Part shown: piece by piece, positions 1-5,391 of the stretch
How positions within the stretch are numbered: position 1 is the stretch's first letter
How the letters are laid out: every line of letters begins with the position of its first letter
Assembly: GCA_964392105.1 (NCBI GenBank)
Contig: CAYMPA010000154.1
Coordinates: 1-6,040, forward strand
Origin: UBA7359 sp964392105
Lineage (GTDB): Bacteria; Pseudomonadota; Gammaproteobacteria; Eutrophobiales; Eutrophobiaceae
DNA: 6,040 bases
Direction of reading: 5' to 3'
Made by a program: the position numbers and the translations under genes
The notes under the pieces: generated by a model
The model's input: only the letters and a program-made list of their open reading frames with translations
The model's database searches: none
Told to the model about the DNA's origin: nothing

Positions 1-7
1 TATTGCA

Positions 8-35
8 TTGCATCATTATTTTTGTTGTTTATAAT
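8..35 (+). promoter_or_regulatory. Candidate sigma-70 promoter for the cbbY-like gene
   Basis: A perfect TATAAT (30-35) lies 16 nt downstream of TTGCAT (8-13), which matches the -35 consensus at only three of six positions. It would start transcription near base 42, leaving a leader of just under 50 nt. A 13-nt near-palindrome (taatca-a-tgatta, 32-44) overlaps the -10 and start region and could be an operator or chance in AT-rich DNA. No good Shine-Dalgarno precedes the ATG at 90. This is weak motif evidence only. Confidence 0.3.
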
Positions 36-89
36 CAATGATTAGTAATCAAGACTAAAAATATATTTACCTTTTTAAATCAGTCCTTA

Positions 90-899
90 ATGAAACTAAA
101 AGGCATTATCTTCGATGTAGACGGCACCATAGCGGATACCGAGGAGATTCATCGCCAGGCTTTCAACCAAGCCTTTTCCGAATTTGACCTTAACTGGCAT
201 TGGACAAAATCTGATTACCATGAACTACTGACTATCTCGGGTGGTAAAGAACGTTTCAAAAAGTGTTTGAATGATGATAAAGCACTTAAAAGTAAAATAG
301 AAAACCCGGGGCTTTTTATTCAGGAATTACATAATCGTAAATCGGAACACTATCGTTCAATGCTGGCAAGTGATGGCATTCAACTTCGTCCTGGTATAAT
401 CCGGTTAATCAATGAAGCGCAGGATAAAGGGATACTACTTGGAATAGCAACCAGTTCATCATTGGCCAACCTCACAACGCTACTTAATACGACTTTGAAT
501 ATCGATCCCAATGAGTTATTCAACGCTATAGTTTGCAGTGACACCATCTTGGATAAAAAGCCTTCACCTGTTGTGTATCAATGTGCACTAGCCGGTCTTG
601 GTTTAACACCTGATACATGTATTTCTATTGAAGATACAAGGAACGGAAACCTGTCTGCACTAAGTGCCGGGTTACATACCATAATTACTACACATGCTTA
701 TACAATAGATAATGATTTTACTGGTGCATCGTTAGTCGTAAATCATCTGGGTGAACCTAATAATGCGTTCACAGTTACTCAAGATTATGATTGTGACAAA
801 CCGTACGTTGATATCGAACTATTGAATAACATCATTTCCAGTAGCGATGATGATTTATCAAATAGTGAAATACCCGATGTTGCATCGAATATTAATTAA
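90..899 (+). CDS. cbbY: CbbY-type HAD-superfamily sugar-phosphate phosphatase
   Basis: This 269-residue cytoplasmic protein has the full set of HAD phosphatase motifs. Motif I is DVDGT (residues 9-13), with nucleophile Asp9 and acid/base Asp11. Motif II is Thr121/Ser122 in GIATSSS, motif III is Lys157 in DKKPSP, and motif IV is IEDTRNG (Glu181-Asp182, Mg2+ binding). The helical cap lies between motifs I and II (about 17-95). Characterised CbbY proteins dephosphorylate xylulose-1,5-bisphosphate, a misfire inhibitor of Rubisco; that substrate is inferred here from resemblance. Related beta-phosphoglucomutase-like HAD enzymes are the main alternative. The C-terminus carries an acidic Ser/Asn/Asp-rich tail (about 240-269) beyond the catalytic fold, making the protein longer than I expect for the family. 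The ATG directly precedes the MKLKGIIFDVDGT strand, so the start is well placed despite a poor Shine-Dalgarno. oxyR follows on the same strand after 102 nt. The family is certain, the substrate is not. Confidence 0.8.
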   Translation: MKLKGIIFDVDGTIADTEEIHRQAFNQAFSEFDLNWHWTKSDYHELLTISGGKERFKKCLNDDKALKSKIENPGLFIQELHNRKSEHYRSMLASDGIQLRPGIIRLINEAQDKGILLGIATSSSLANLTTLLNTTLNIDPNELFNAIVCSDTILDKKPSPVVYQCALAGLGLTPDTCISIEDTRNGNLSALSAGLHTIITTHAYTIDNDFTGASLVVNHLGEPNNAFTVTQDYDCDKPYVDIELLNNIISSSDDDLSNSEIPDVASNIN

Positions 900-909
900 T
901 TATTAATAA

Positions 910-930
910 CGTATAATAATTATTATTACG
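910..930. repeat. AT-rich palindrome / possible weak terminator between cbbY and oxyR
   Basis: Bases 913-926 are a perfect 14-nt palindrome made only of A and T. The flanking cgt (910-912) and acg (928-930) extend the pairing across one bulged T at 927. It begins 11 nt after the cbbY stop. A short A-rich tract (936-941) follows rather than a U-tract, so on the + strand it is not a classic intrinsic terminator. A TATAAT hexamer (912-917) inside it could serve as a -10 box for oxyR, but I find no matching -35. Confidence 0.35.
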
Positions 931-1001
931 CTAATAAAAAATCTGCACAGGGAACCAGTAACCTGACACGTGCTACAAAAAATAACTAACATAGATAAAC
1001 A

Positions 1002-1943
1002 ATGACCCTATCTGAATTTCGCTATATTGTTGCCGTTGCAAAAGAACTTCATTTTGGACGTGCAGCAGAACAATGTTTTGTTAGTCAACCAACCCTGAGT
1101 GTTGCCGTAAAAAAAATTGAAGAAGAATTAGGTGTTACATTATTTGAACGAAATCAGCATGAAGTTTCAATTACTACAATCGGCGAATCAATTATTAAAC
1201 AGGCAGAACTAATTTTAAACGAAACCAATAATCTAAAGGAAATTGCTAATCAAAATAAAAGTGAGTTAAGTGGCGAATTAAAACTCGGGGTAATTTACAC
1301 CATTGGACCTTATTTATTACCAAAATTAATCTCTGTTATTAATAAACAGGAATCTGAATTAATTTTAATAATAGAAGAAAATTTCACAGAAAACCTGTCA
1401 AATAAATTAAAAGCAGGTGATATTGATATTGCCATTCTTGCAAATCCATTTCATGAATCCGGAATATCTACTGAAATACTTTACCAGGAACCATTCATGG
1501 TAACTTTACCAAGCGGTCACCCTTTAGCTAAAAAGAAGAAACTCAAGGCTAATGATTTAGTAAACGATACAATGCTATTATTGAAAGCGGGAAATTGTTT
1601 TCGTGAACAAGTTGTGAAACTTTGTCCTTCGTGTATTAATCCTTTAGGTAAAAACAAACAAATCCAGAAAACCCTTGAGAGCAGCTCAATTGAAACAATT
1701 CGACAAATGGTTGCAGCCGGTGTTGGCATTACAATACTCCCCGGTTTATCAATAGAATCACAAACAGGATTGAAAGGTATGCTGGAATACCGTCCTTTTA
1801 CCAAACCAGTTCCTTATCGTGAAGTTATTATTGCCTACCGTAAATCCTTTCCAAGGATGAAAGCAGTTGAACTTATTAAAGAATCAATTGCCAATTGCAA
1901 ATTAGATATTGCCTGCATGGATAATGGTAGCTTATTAAAGTAA
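1002..1943 (+). CDS. oxyR: OxyR, LysR-family hydrogen-peroxide-sensing regulator
   Basis: This 313-residue LysR-type regulator has an N-terminal winged helix-turn-helix (about residues 3-62, including RAAEQCFVSQPTLS at 20-33) and a two-lobed periplasmic-binding-like sensor domain (about 90-300). OxyR is identified by the redox pair: Cys199 (GNCFREQ) and Cys208 (KLCPSC) have the same spacing and numbering as in E. coli OxyR, where they form the peroxide-induced disulfide. Thr100, Thr129 and an arginine aligning with E. coli Arg266 (here Arg273) are also present. Two departures stand out: Asn198 replaces the histidine before the peroxidatic cysteine, and an extra Cys211 creates a CPSC motif. 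The family activates catalase, alkyl hydroperoxide reductase and similar genes; none is in this window. The start aligns with the E. coli N-terminus, although no Shine-Dalgarno is visible before the ATG. It converges tail-to-tail with degQ. CbbR was considered because of the cbbY neighbour, but the cysteines argue for OxyR. Confidence 0.92.
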   Translation: MTLSEFRYIVAVAKELHFGRAAEQCFVSQPTLSVAVKKIEEELGVTLFERNQHEVSITTIGESIIKQAELILNETNNLKEIANQNKSELSGELKLGVIYTIGPYLLPKLISVINKQESELILIIEENFTENLSNKLKAGDIDIAILANPFHESGISTEILYQEPFMVTLPSGHPLAKKKKLKANDLVNDTMLLLKAGNCFREQVVKLCPSCINPLGKNKQIQKTLESSSIETIRQMVAAGVGITILPGLSIESQTGLKGMLEYRPFTKPVPYREVIIAYRKSFPRMKAVELIKESIANCKLDIACMDNGSLLK

Positions 1944-2036
1944 TGCAGGAGAAATTACCGAGCAGCAGTCGAGCAATTGCCGAGGACGTTTACAGGGAAG
2001 TAAACGGTAGAACGACTCAGGAGACAAAGTCGAGCA
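1944..2036. repeat. Structured intergenic element, copy A (putative dispersed repeat)
   Basis: Nearly the whole gap between the converging oxyR and degQ genes is GC-richer and structured. It holds a perfect 7-bp stem with a 6-nt loop (cgtttac 1987-1993 / gtaaacg 2000-2006). A second 5-bp stem follows (cgact 2013-2017 / agtcg 2028-2032), and a 9-nt direct repeat agtcgagca occurs at 1967-1975 and 2028-2036. A five-T run at 2039-2043 follows the second stem after a 6-nt gap, so the end could act as a weak terminator for oxyR. Parts resemble bases 5827-5910 after rpsI: a shared attg(c/a)cg(g)aggac block, then gtaaa-NN-gtag. I cannot name the family. Confidence 0.5.
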
Positions 2037-2068
2037 TATTTTTAACCCTGTCAATACAATAATACTAT

Positions 2069-3448
2069 TTATTTTCTAATCACAAGAAATGCCGCAGCAT
2101 TTCCACGAATTATTCTTAATAAAAGTGAATCTTCTTTTTTGTCTACCGCAGACAAAAATTCCTGTAAGTTTTTAACCGGCACTTTATTTACTGAAGTAAT
2201 AATATCAGCTGCTCTGAGACCACTGCGCCAGGCTACGCTGCCACGTTGCACATTCAAGACAACAGCACCTTCAACTTTACCAAAATAGGGGTTGCCTTTT
2301 TCGATATCACCGACGGTTATACCTTGCAATAATTCATTAACAACTCTTGGGCCTGTACTTTCCTGAGTACTCTCATCAACAGTTACAACAAATTCAGATT
2401 CTTTACCATCACGTAACACCTTGAATCTAATTTTATCACCCGCTGGTAAGAGACCAATACGATTTCTGAGATCATTAGCATTCCGGATTTGTTTGCCATC
2501 AGTAGAAATAACAATGTCACCTGCAATCAATCCGGCTTTGTCTGCAGGTGATCCTTCAAGCACTTTATTAATTATTGCACCACGTTGCCGATCAAGACCA
2601 AAGGCTTCTGCAAGTGCCGGGCTAATATCCTGCATACTGACACCAAGAAAACCACGCTTAACCTCACCGGTCTCAACGATTTGTTCCATGATCTGCAAGG
2701 CAAGATTGATTGGAATAGCAAAACCGATCCCGATATTGCCACCAGTTTGAGAAAAGATCGCAGTATTAATCCCAACCAATTCACCACGTAGATTAACCAA
2801 TGCACCACCTGAATTTCCCGGATTAATTGATGCATCGGTTTGAATAAAATCTTCATAGCCTTCGATGCCTAATCCACTACGACTTAACGCACTAATAATA
2901 CCTGATGTAACAGTTTGACCAAGACCAAATGGATTACCTATAGCAACAACAAAATCACCAACTCTCAAATTTTCTGAGTCCGCTGTTTTTAATGCCGTTA
3001 ATCCTTCTGCAGGTATTTTGATTACAGCGACATCGGTTTCTGGATCAGTACCTACTATTTCAGCTTCCATATGACGACCATCACGTAAGGTCACTGTTAT
3101 TTGTACTGCATTGGCTATGACATGATTATTTGTTAAAACCAGACCACGTTTCTCATCTACAATTACACCTGATCCCAAACTACTTGTTCTGCGTTCCACT
3201 GGTTGATCCGGGATTTGAAAAAAGCGACGAAACAATGGATCTGCAAATAATGGACTTTGGCGTAGTTTAATACGTCCTTCAGTAGCAATATTAACGACCG
3301 CCGGGGTAACTCCATCTAACATTGGTGCCAGACTTGGTAATTCCTTTCCATCCAACTCAACGGGCAAAGCTGCATTAGCTACCGGAGCTAAAAATGAAAA
3401 TGTAATTAAAAATAAACGAGAGAGTAATCTGGAAAAGCTATTAATCAT
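2069..3448 (-). CDS. degQ: DegQ/DegP-type (HtrA, Do family) periplasmic serine endoprotease
   Basis: This 459-residue protein has a signal peptide with a hydrophobic core and a likely cleavage after VANA (Ala26), followed by a trypsin-like domain and two PDZ domains. The triad is His109 (TNNHV), Asp139 (DPETDVAV) and Ser213 (PGNSGGA). PDZ1 covers about 262-355, beginning at the RGFLGV ligand loop, and PDZ2 about 370-455. The segment between mature N-terminus and catalytic core lacks the long Q-rich LA loop of DegP, so DegQ or MucD is the better name. Two PDZ domains and a cleavable signal argue against DegS. The family degrades or holds misfolded periplasmic proteins. I chose ATG at 3448 rather than the in-frame TTG at 3451, because GGAAT (3461-3457) is 8 nt from that ATG. 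A sigma-E-like promoter lies upstream, as expected for envelope-stress control. hsp20 lies upstream on the same strand, separated by a strong terminator. Confidence 0.93.
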   Translation of the reverse strand: MINSFSRLLSRLFLITFSFLAPVANAALPVELDGKELPSLAPMLDGVTPAVVNIATEGRIKLRQSPLFADPLFRRFFQIPDQPVERRTSSLGSGVIVDEKRGLVLTNNHVIANAVQITVTLRDGRHMEAEIVGTDPETDVAVIKIPAEGLTALKTADSENLRVGDFVVAIGNPFGLGQTVTSGIISALSRSGLGIEGYEDFIQTDASINPGNSGGALVNLRGELVGINTAIFSQTGGNIGIGFAIPINLALQIMEQIVETGEVKRGFLGVSMQDISPALAEAFGLDRQRGAIINKVLEGSPADKAGLIAGDIVISTDGKQIRNANDLRNRIGLLPAGDKIRFKVLRDGKESEFVVTVDESTQESTGPRVVNELLQGITVGDIEKGNPYFGKVEGAVVLNVQRGSVAWRSGLRAADIITSVNKVPVKNLQEFLSAVDKKEDSLLLRIIRGNAAAFLVIRK

Positions 3449-3482
3449 CAAAATGTATTCCGTTAGTTATAATATTTTTCTA

Positions 3483-3510
3483 ATTAGGAAATGTTATTCG
3501 CGAAAAGTTC
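3483..3510 (-). promoter_or_regulatory. Candidate sigma-E (RpoE)-type promoter of degQ
   Basis: Reading the minus strand, TGAACTT ends at 3505 (core GAACTT, 3510-3505). A 16-nt spacer follows, then CCTAAT (3488-3483). The E. coli degP sigma-E promoter has GAACTT, 16 nt, TCTGAA. The -35 core and spacing match exactly, while the -10 is only partial (CCTAA against TCTRA). Transcription would begin near 3477, giving a leader of about 28 nt that includes the GGAAT ribosome site. Overlapping sigma-70-like hexamers are possible but poorer. Confidence 0.42.
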
Positions 3511-3512
3511 AA

Positions 3513-3537
3513 TTAAGTTATTATAAGAATAACTTAA
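3513..3537. repeat. AT-rich hairpin upstream of the degQ promoter
   Basis: A perfect 10-bp inverted repeat (ttaagttatt 3513-3522, aataacttaa 3528-3537) encloses a 5-nt loop. It lies just 3 nt beyond the hsp20 terminator stem and 2 nt upstream of the candidate degQ -35 core. It could be a second, weaker termination hairpin for hsp20 or a DNA-level element for degQ. The sequence alone does not decide. Confidence 0.5.
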
Positions 3538-3540
3538 ACA

Positions 3541-3573
3541 TTAAAGAAAGCGGGTAAAACCCGCTTTCTTTAA
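3541..3573 (-). terminator. Intrinsic terminator of hsp20
   Basis: This is a perfect 14-bp stem (3541-3554 pairing with 3560-3573) with a 5-nt loop and a G/C-rich core next to the loop (cgggtaaaacccg). It begins 12 nt after the hsp20 stop. On the minus strand the descending arm ends CTTTCTTTAA followed by TGTTTAAGTT, an imperfect but T-rich tail. It separates hsp20 from degQ, supporting independent transcription of degQ. Confidence 0.85.
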
Positions 3574-3585
3574 TTCGTACAGCAT

Positions 3586-4038
3586 TTAACTCTTTACTTC
3601 AATTTTACGAGGCTGAACCTTTTCATGCTTGGGTAAGGTAACTTCTAACACACCATCCTTACCTTTTGCTTCAATGCGATCAGCATCAGCCGTATCCGGT
3701 AAACTGAAGCGTCGATAAAAAGCACCGCTAACACGTTCTACCCGTTTATAACCTTCTTTCTCTTCACGTGCTTCATCTTGGCGTTCACCTTTTATCGTCA
3801 ACACACCATTATCCATCGTTATTTCGATGTCTTTTGGATCAACGCCTGGCAAGTCTGCTATGATCAAGAACCGATCAGCCTCTTCCTTGATATCCACTGC
3901 AGGACGCCAATGGCTCGTTACGACATTTGAAGAATCATTATCATTACCCGCTAATGATTTATCTGCATAACCCAACTGATTCAATTGCTGTTGAAATCTA
4001 TCTAATAGACTCCATGGTTCATAATTTACTAAAGACAT
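3586..4038 (-). CDS. Small heat-shock protein, Hsp20 / alpha-crystallin family
   Basis: This 150-residue cytoplasmic holdase chaperone has a short variable N-terminal arm (1-43). The alpha-crystallin domain spans about 44-138, from WRPAVDI to the hallmark GVLEVTLPK (129-137), with the family's DLPGV (62-66) and GVLTIKGER (78-86) strands. The C-terminal extension carries an I-x-I-type motif, IEV (146-148), which in the family docks on a neighbouring dimer to build the oligomer. Such proteins bind unfolding clients and pass them to DnaK and ClpB. The start is firm: GGAGG (4050-4046) sits 7 nt from the ATG. Regulation is well supported by a near-consensus sigma-32 promoter (4105-4078) and a dedicated terminator. 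The class resembles the non-IbpA Hsp20 proteins common in environmental proteobacteria, so I give no ibpA symbol. The upstream neighbour coq7 is 83 nt away on the same strand with no visible terminator between them. Confidence 0.96.
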   Translation of the reverse strand: MSLVNYEPWSLLDRFQQQLNQLGYADKSLAGNDNDSSNVVTSHWRPAVDIKEEADRFLIIADLPGVDPKDIEITMDNGVLTIKGERQDEAREEKEGYKRVERVSGAFYRRFSLPDTADADRIEAKGKDGVLEVTLPKHEKVQPRKIEVKS

Positions 4039-4039
4039 T

Positions 4040-4114
4040 TTTCTACCTCCATAATATGTTGTATTGACTTAATAAAAAGATGGGGACAAGCAAATAATTT
4101 TCAAGAGGTAGAAA
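4040..4114 (-). promoter_or_regulatory. Inverted repeat that could mask the hsp20 ribosome site in read-through RNA
   Basis: The bases tttctacctc (4040-4049) and gaggtagaaa (4105-4114) are perfect 10-bp inverted repeats, extended by one G-U pair (4050 with 4104 in minus-strand RNA). The gene-proximal arm includes the hsp20 Shine-Dalgarno GGAGG (4050-4046). The distal arm lies at and just upstream of the -35 box, so it is absent from RNA started at the sigma-32 promoter but present in RNA continuing from coq7. The pairing is visible in the sequence; the masking role is inference. Confidence 0.5.
4078..4105 (-). promoter_or_regulatory. Sigma-32 (RpoH) heat-shock promoter of hsp20
   Basis: On the minus strand CTTGAA (4105-4100) is followed by a 14-nt spacer and CCCCATCT (4085-4078). 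This matches the RpoH consensus CTTGAA-N13-17-CCCCATNT almost perfectly. The predicted start is near 4071, giving a leader of about 33 nt that contains only the strong GGAGG. I see no ROSE-like or fourU thermometer in that short leader. It lies wholly in the coq7-hsp20 gap. Confidence 0.88.
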
Positions 4115-4121
4115 TAATAAA

Positions 4122-4769
4122 TTATATTCGGTAGGCAGTTTTAGTCATAACCTTAGACACTAAACTCATTAAGCGTTTCACATCTATAGGTAAGGTTCTT
4201 GCACCTGCCGTCTCAGCAGTCGTTGCATGATGTAATTCATCTTCACGCATTTGCTCTAAGATGGCCCGACTACGATCGTCTTTCTCAGGTAATTGTTCCA
4301 GGTGTTCATCAAGATGTCTCACCACCTGATATTCAGTTTCTGCCAGAAAACCCAGATTCCAATTATCTCCAAAACAGCCGGCAATAACTCCAATACTGAA
4401 TGACCCTATAAACCAAACAGGCTCAAGATAGCTGGTATGGTCACCCAATTCTTTTAGCCGTGATTCACACCAATCGAGATGATCGATTTCCTCATCGGCA
4501 GACTGCTGCATGACTTTTTTGAGTTCTTCGTCCCTGGCGGTTAAAGACTGGGCCTTGTAAAGCGCCTGTGCTGCAATTTCTCCGGCATGGTTCACACGCA
4601 TTAAACCGGATATGTGTTTTTTCTCATTTTCGTCCAGATTTGGCTGAGAATAAGATGCTGCCGGATAGGGTCTTTTTTCTCGCATCGAACCCGGTTTGGA
4701 AAGATTTCCAAGAACAGAATCAAGGGCTATTATTCCACGGTCTAATGCACTGTAATGTCGTGATTTCAT
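4122..4769 (-). CDS. coq7: Coq7-type 3-demethoxyubiquinol 3-hydroxylase (ubiquinone biosynthesis)
   Basis: This 215-residue di-iron, ferritin-like monooxygenase catalyses the C6 hydroxylation of the benzoquinol ring, the step before the last O-methylation in ubiquinone synthesis, at the inner face of the membrane. The iron ligands are visible: Glu64 (HAGEIAAQ), Glu94 and His97 (EEIDH), Glu146 (AETEYQV), Glu178 and His181 (EDELHH). The 30-residue spacing of the first two glutamates agrees with the family. A hydrophobic stretch (119-135, VWFIGSFSIGVIAG) fits membrane association. In many gammaproteobacteria this enzyme replaces the flavin hydroxylase UbiF. The N-terminus RHYSALDRGI matches the family start, although the nearest GGAG (4789-4786) is 16 nt from the ATG, unusually far. 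It is divergent from rplM. No terminator is visible before hsp20. Confidence 0.95.
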   Translation of the reverse strand: MKSRHYSALDRGIIALDSVLGNLSKPGSMREKRPYPAASYSQPNLDENEKKHISGLMRVNHAGEIAAQALYKAQSLTARDEELKKVMQQSADEEIDHLDWCESRLKELGDHTSYLEPVWFIGSFSIGVIAGCFGDNWNLGFLAETEYQVVRHLDEHLEQLPEKDDRSRAILEQMREDELHHATTAETAGARTLPIDVKRLMSLVSKVMTKTAYRI

Positions 4770-4885
4770 AACTGTTTCAGCTACTCTCCAGATATCACTA
4801 TATAATAATATGTCTTACTAATAATTACCTCTTGGGAAAGACTGATATATTCAATAATATTAGATGAGAATATCGCCCTTATAAT

Positions 4886-4906
4886 ATTGACAGCCAAGGG
4901 GTCAAT
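4886..4906. promoter_or_regulatory. Dyad over the rplM -35 region (possible operator)
   Basis: attgac (4886-4891) and gtcaat (4901-4906) form a perfect 6-bp inverted repeat with a 9-nt centre, about one helical turn and a half from arm to arm. It overlaps the -35 hexamer and spacer of the rplM promoter, lies upstream of the predicted transcript, and so would act as DNA rather than RNA. No regulator is identified. Confidence 0.3.
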
Positions 4907-4915
4907 CCGTACTAT
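4887..4915 (+). promoter_or_regulatory. Sigma-70 promoter of rplM-rpsI
   Basis: A perfect TTGACA (4887-4892), an ideal 17-nt spacer and TACTAT (4910-4915, four of six matches to TATAAT) lie before rplM. Initiation near 4922 would give a leader of about 38 nt. That leader contains a C/T-rich start, the 8-nt palindrome acccgggt (4930-4937) and the AGGA ribosome site (4950-4953, 6 nt from the ATG). L13 represses its own operon in E. coli through the leader, but I cannot recognise that structure here. Confidence 0.75.
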
Positions 4916-4959
4916 TCCCCCTCTTTTTTACCCGGGTTACCCAATTTCTAGGAATTAGC

Positions 4960-5388
4960 ATGAAAACCTACACAGCAAAACCTGCTGATATTAAGCGCGA
5001 CTGGTTTGTCGTTGATGCCTCAGGCAAGACCCTGGGCCGTCTGGCAACCGAAATTGCAAGGCGCCTACGCGGCAAACATAAAGCCGAATATACACCTCAT
5101 ATGGACACCGGCGACTATATCGTCGTTATTAATGCGAAAGATGTCCAGGTTAGCGGTAACAAACGAACAGACAAAATGTATCACCACCATACGGGCTATC
5201 CAGGTGGAATCAAATCGATCAGTTTTGAAAAATTGCTTGCCAAAAAACCAGAACAAATTATTGAAACCGCTGTAAAAGGGATGCTCCCAAAAGGCCCATT
5301 AGGCAGAGAAATGTTCCGTAAACTCAAGGTATACCCAGATGCCCAGCATCAACATGCAGCTCAACAACCTCAGGTACTGGAGATATAA
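4960..5388 (+). CDS. rplM: 50S ribosomal protein L13
   Basis: This full-length L13 of 142 residues is the size usual for proteobacteria. It opens with MKTYTAKPADIKRDWFVVDA and continues with LGRLATEIARRLRGKHKAEY (27-46), the TGDYIVVINA strand (51-60), HTGYPGG (77-83) and the MLPKGPLGREMFRKLKVY segment (108-125). L13 binds 23S rRNA early in large-subunit assembly. The start is supported by AGGA 6 nt upstream and by the family N-terminus. It heads a two-gene operon with rpsI, the standard bacterial arrangement, behind a strong sigma-70 promoter. The rpsI ribosome site lies inside its last codons. Confidence 0.98.
   Translation: MKTYTAKPADIKRDWFVVDASGKTLGRLATEIARRLRGKHKAEYTPHMDTGDYIVVINAKDVQVSGNKRTDKMYHHHTGYPGGIKSISFEKLLAKKPEQIIETAVKGMLPKGPLGREMFRKLKVYPDAQHQHAAQQPQVLEI
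5379..5382 (+). promoter_or_regulatory. rpsI Shine-Dalgarno embedded in the rplM 3' end
   Basis: GGAG (5379-5382) lies within the last codons of rplM, 9 nt before the rpsI ATG, with only 3 nt between the rplM stop and that ATG. The closer AAGG (5388-5391) abuts the ATG and is too near to be the main site. This layout fits translational coupling of L13 and S9. Confidence 0.7.
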
Positions 5389-5391
5389 AGG

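Noticed and set aside
913..926. OxyR binding site
   Set aside because: The palindrome is only A and T and lacks the spaced ATAG-type elements of known OxyR operators.
1002..1943. LysR regulator as CbbR because it follows a cbbY-like gene
   Set aside because: The Cys199/Cys208 pair, conserved Thr100 and Thr129 and N-terminal alignment identify OxyR; no cbb operon is visible.
1967..2036. CRISPR-like repeats (agtcgagca twice)
   Set aside because: Only two 9-nt units occur, with no regular spacer series and no cas genes.
2421..2856. Open frames on both strands inside degQ
   Set aside because: They are out-of-frame shadows of the protease with low-complexity, non-protein-like translations and no ribosome sites.
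3449..3451. TTG start of degQ one codon upstream
   Set aside because: It gives MM at the N-terminus with the signal peptide unchanged; the ATG at 3448 has better spacing (8 nt) from GGAAT.
4039..4071. RNA thermometer in the short hsp20 leader
   Set aside because: The sigma-32 leader of about 33 nt has no segment complementary to GGAGG; masking is possible only in longer read-through RNA.
5006..5275. Alternative frames within rplM and rpsI
   Set aside because: They lie wholly inside unambiguous ribosomal protein genes and resemble no known protein.
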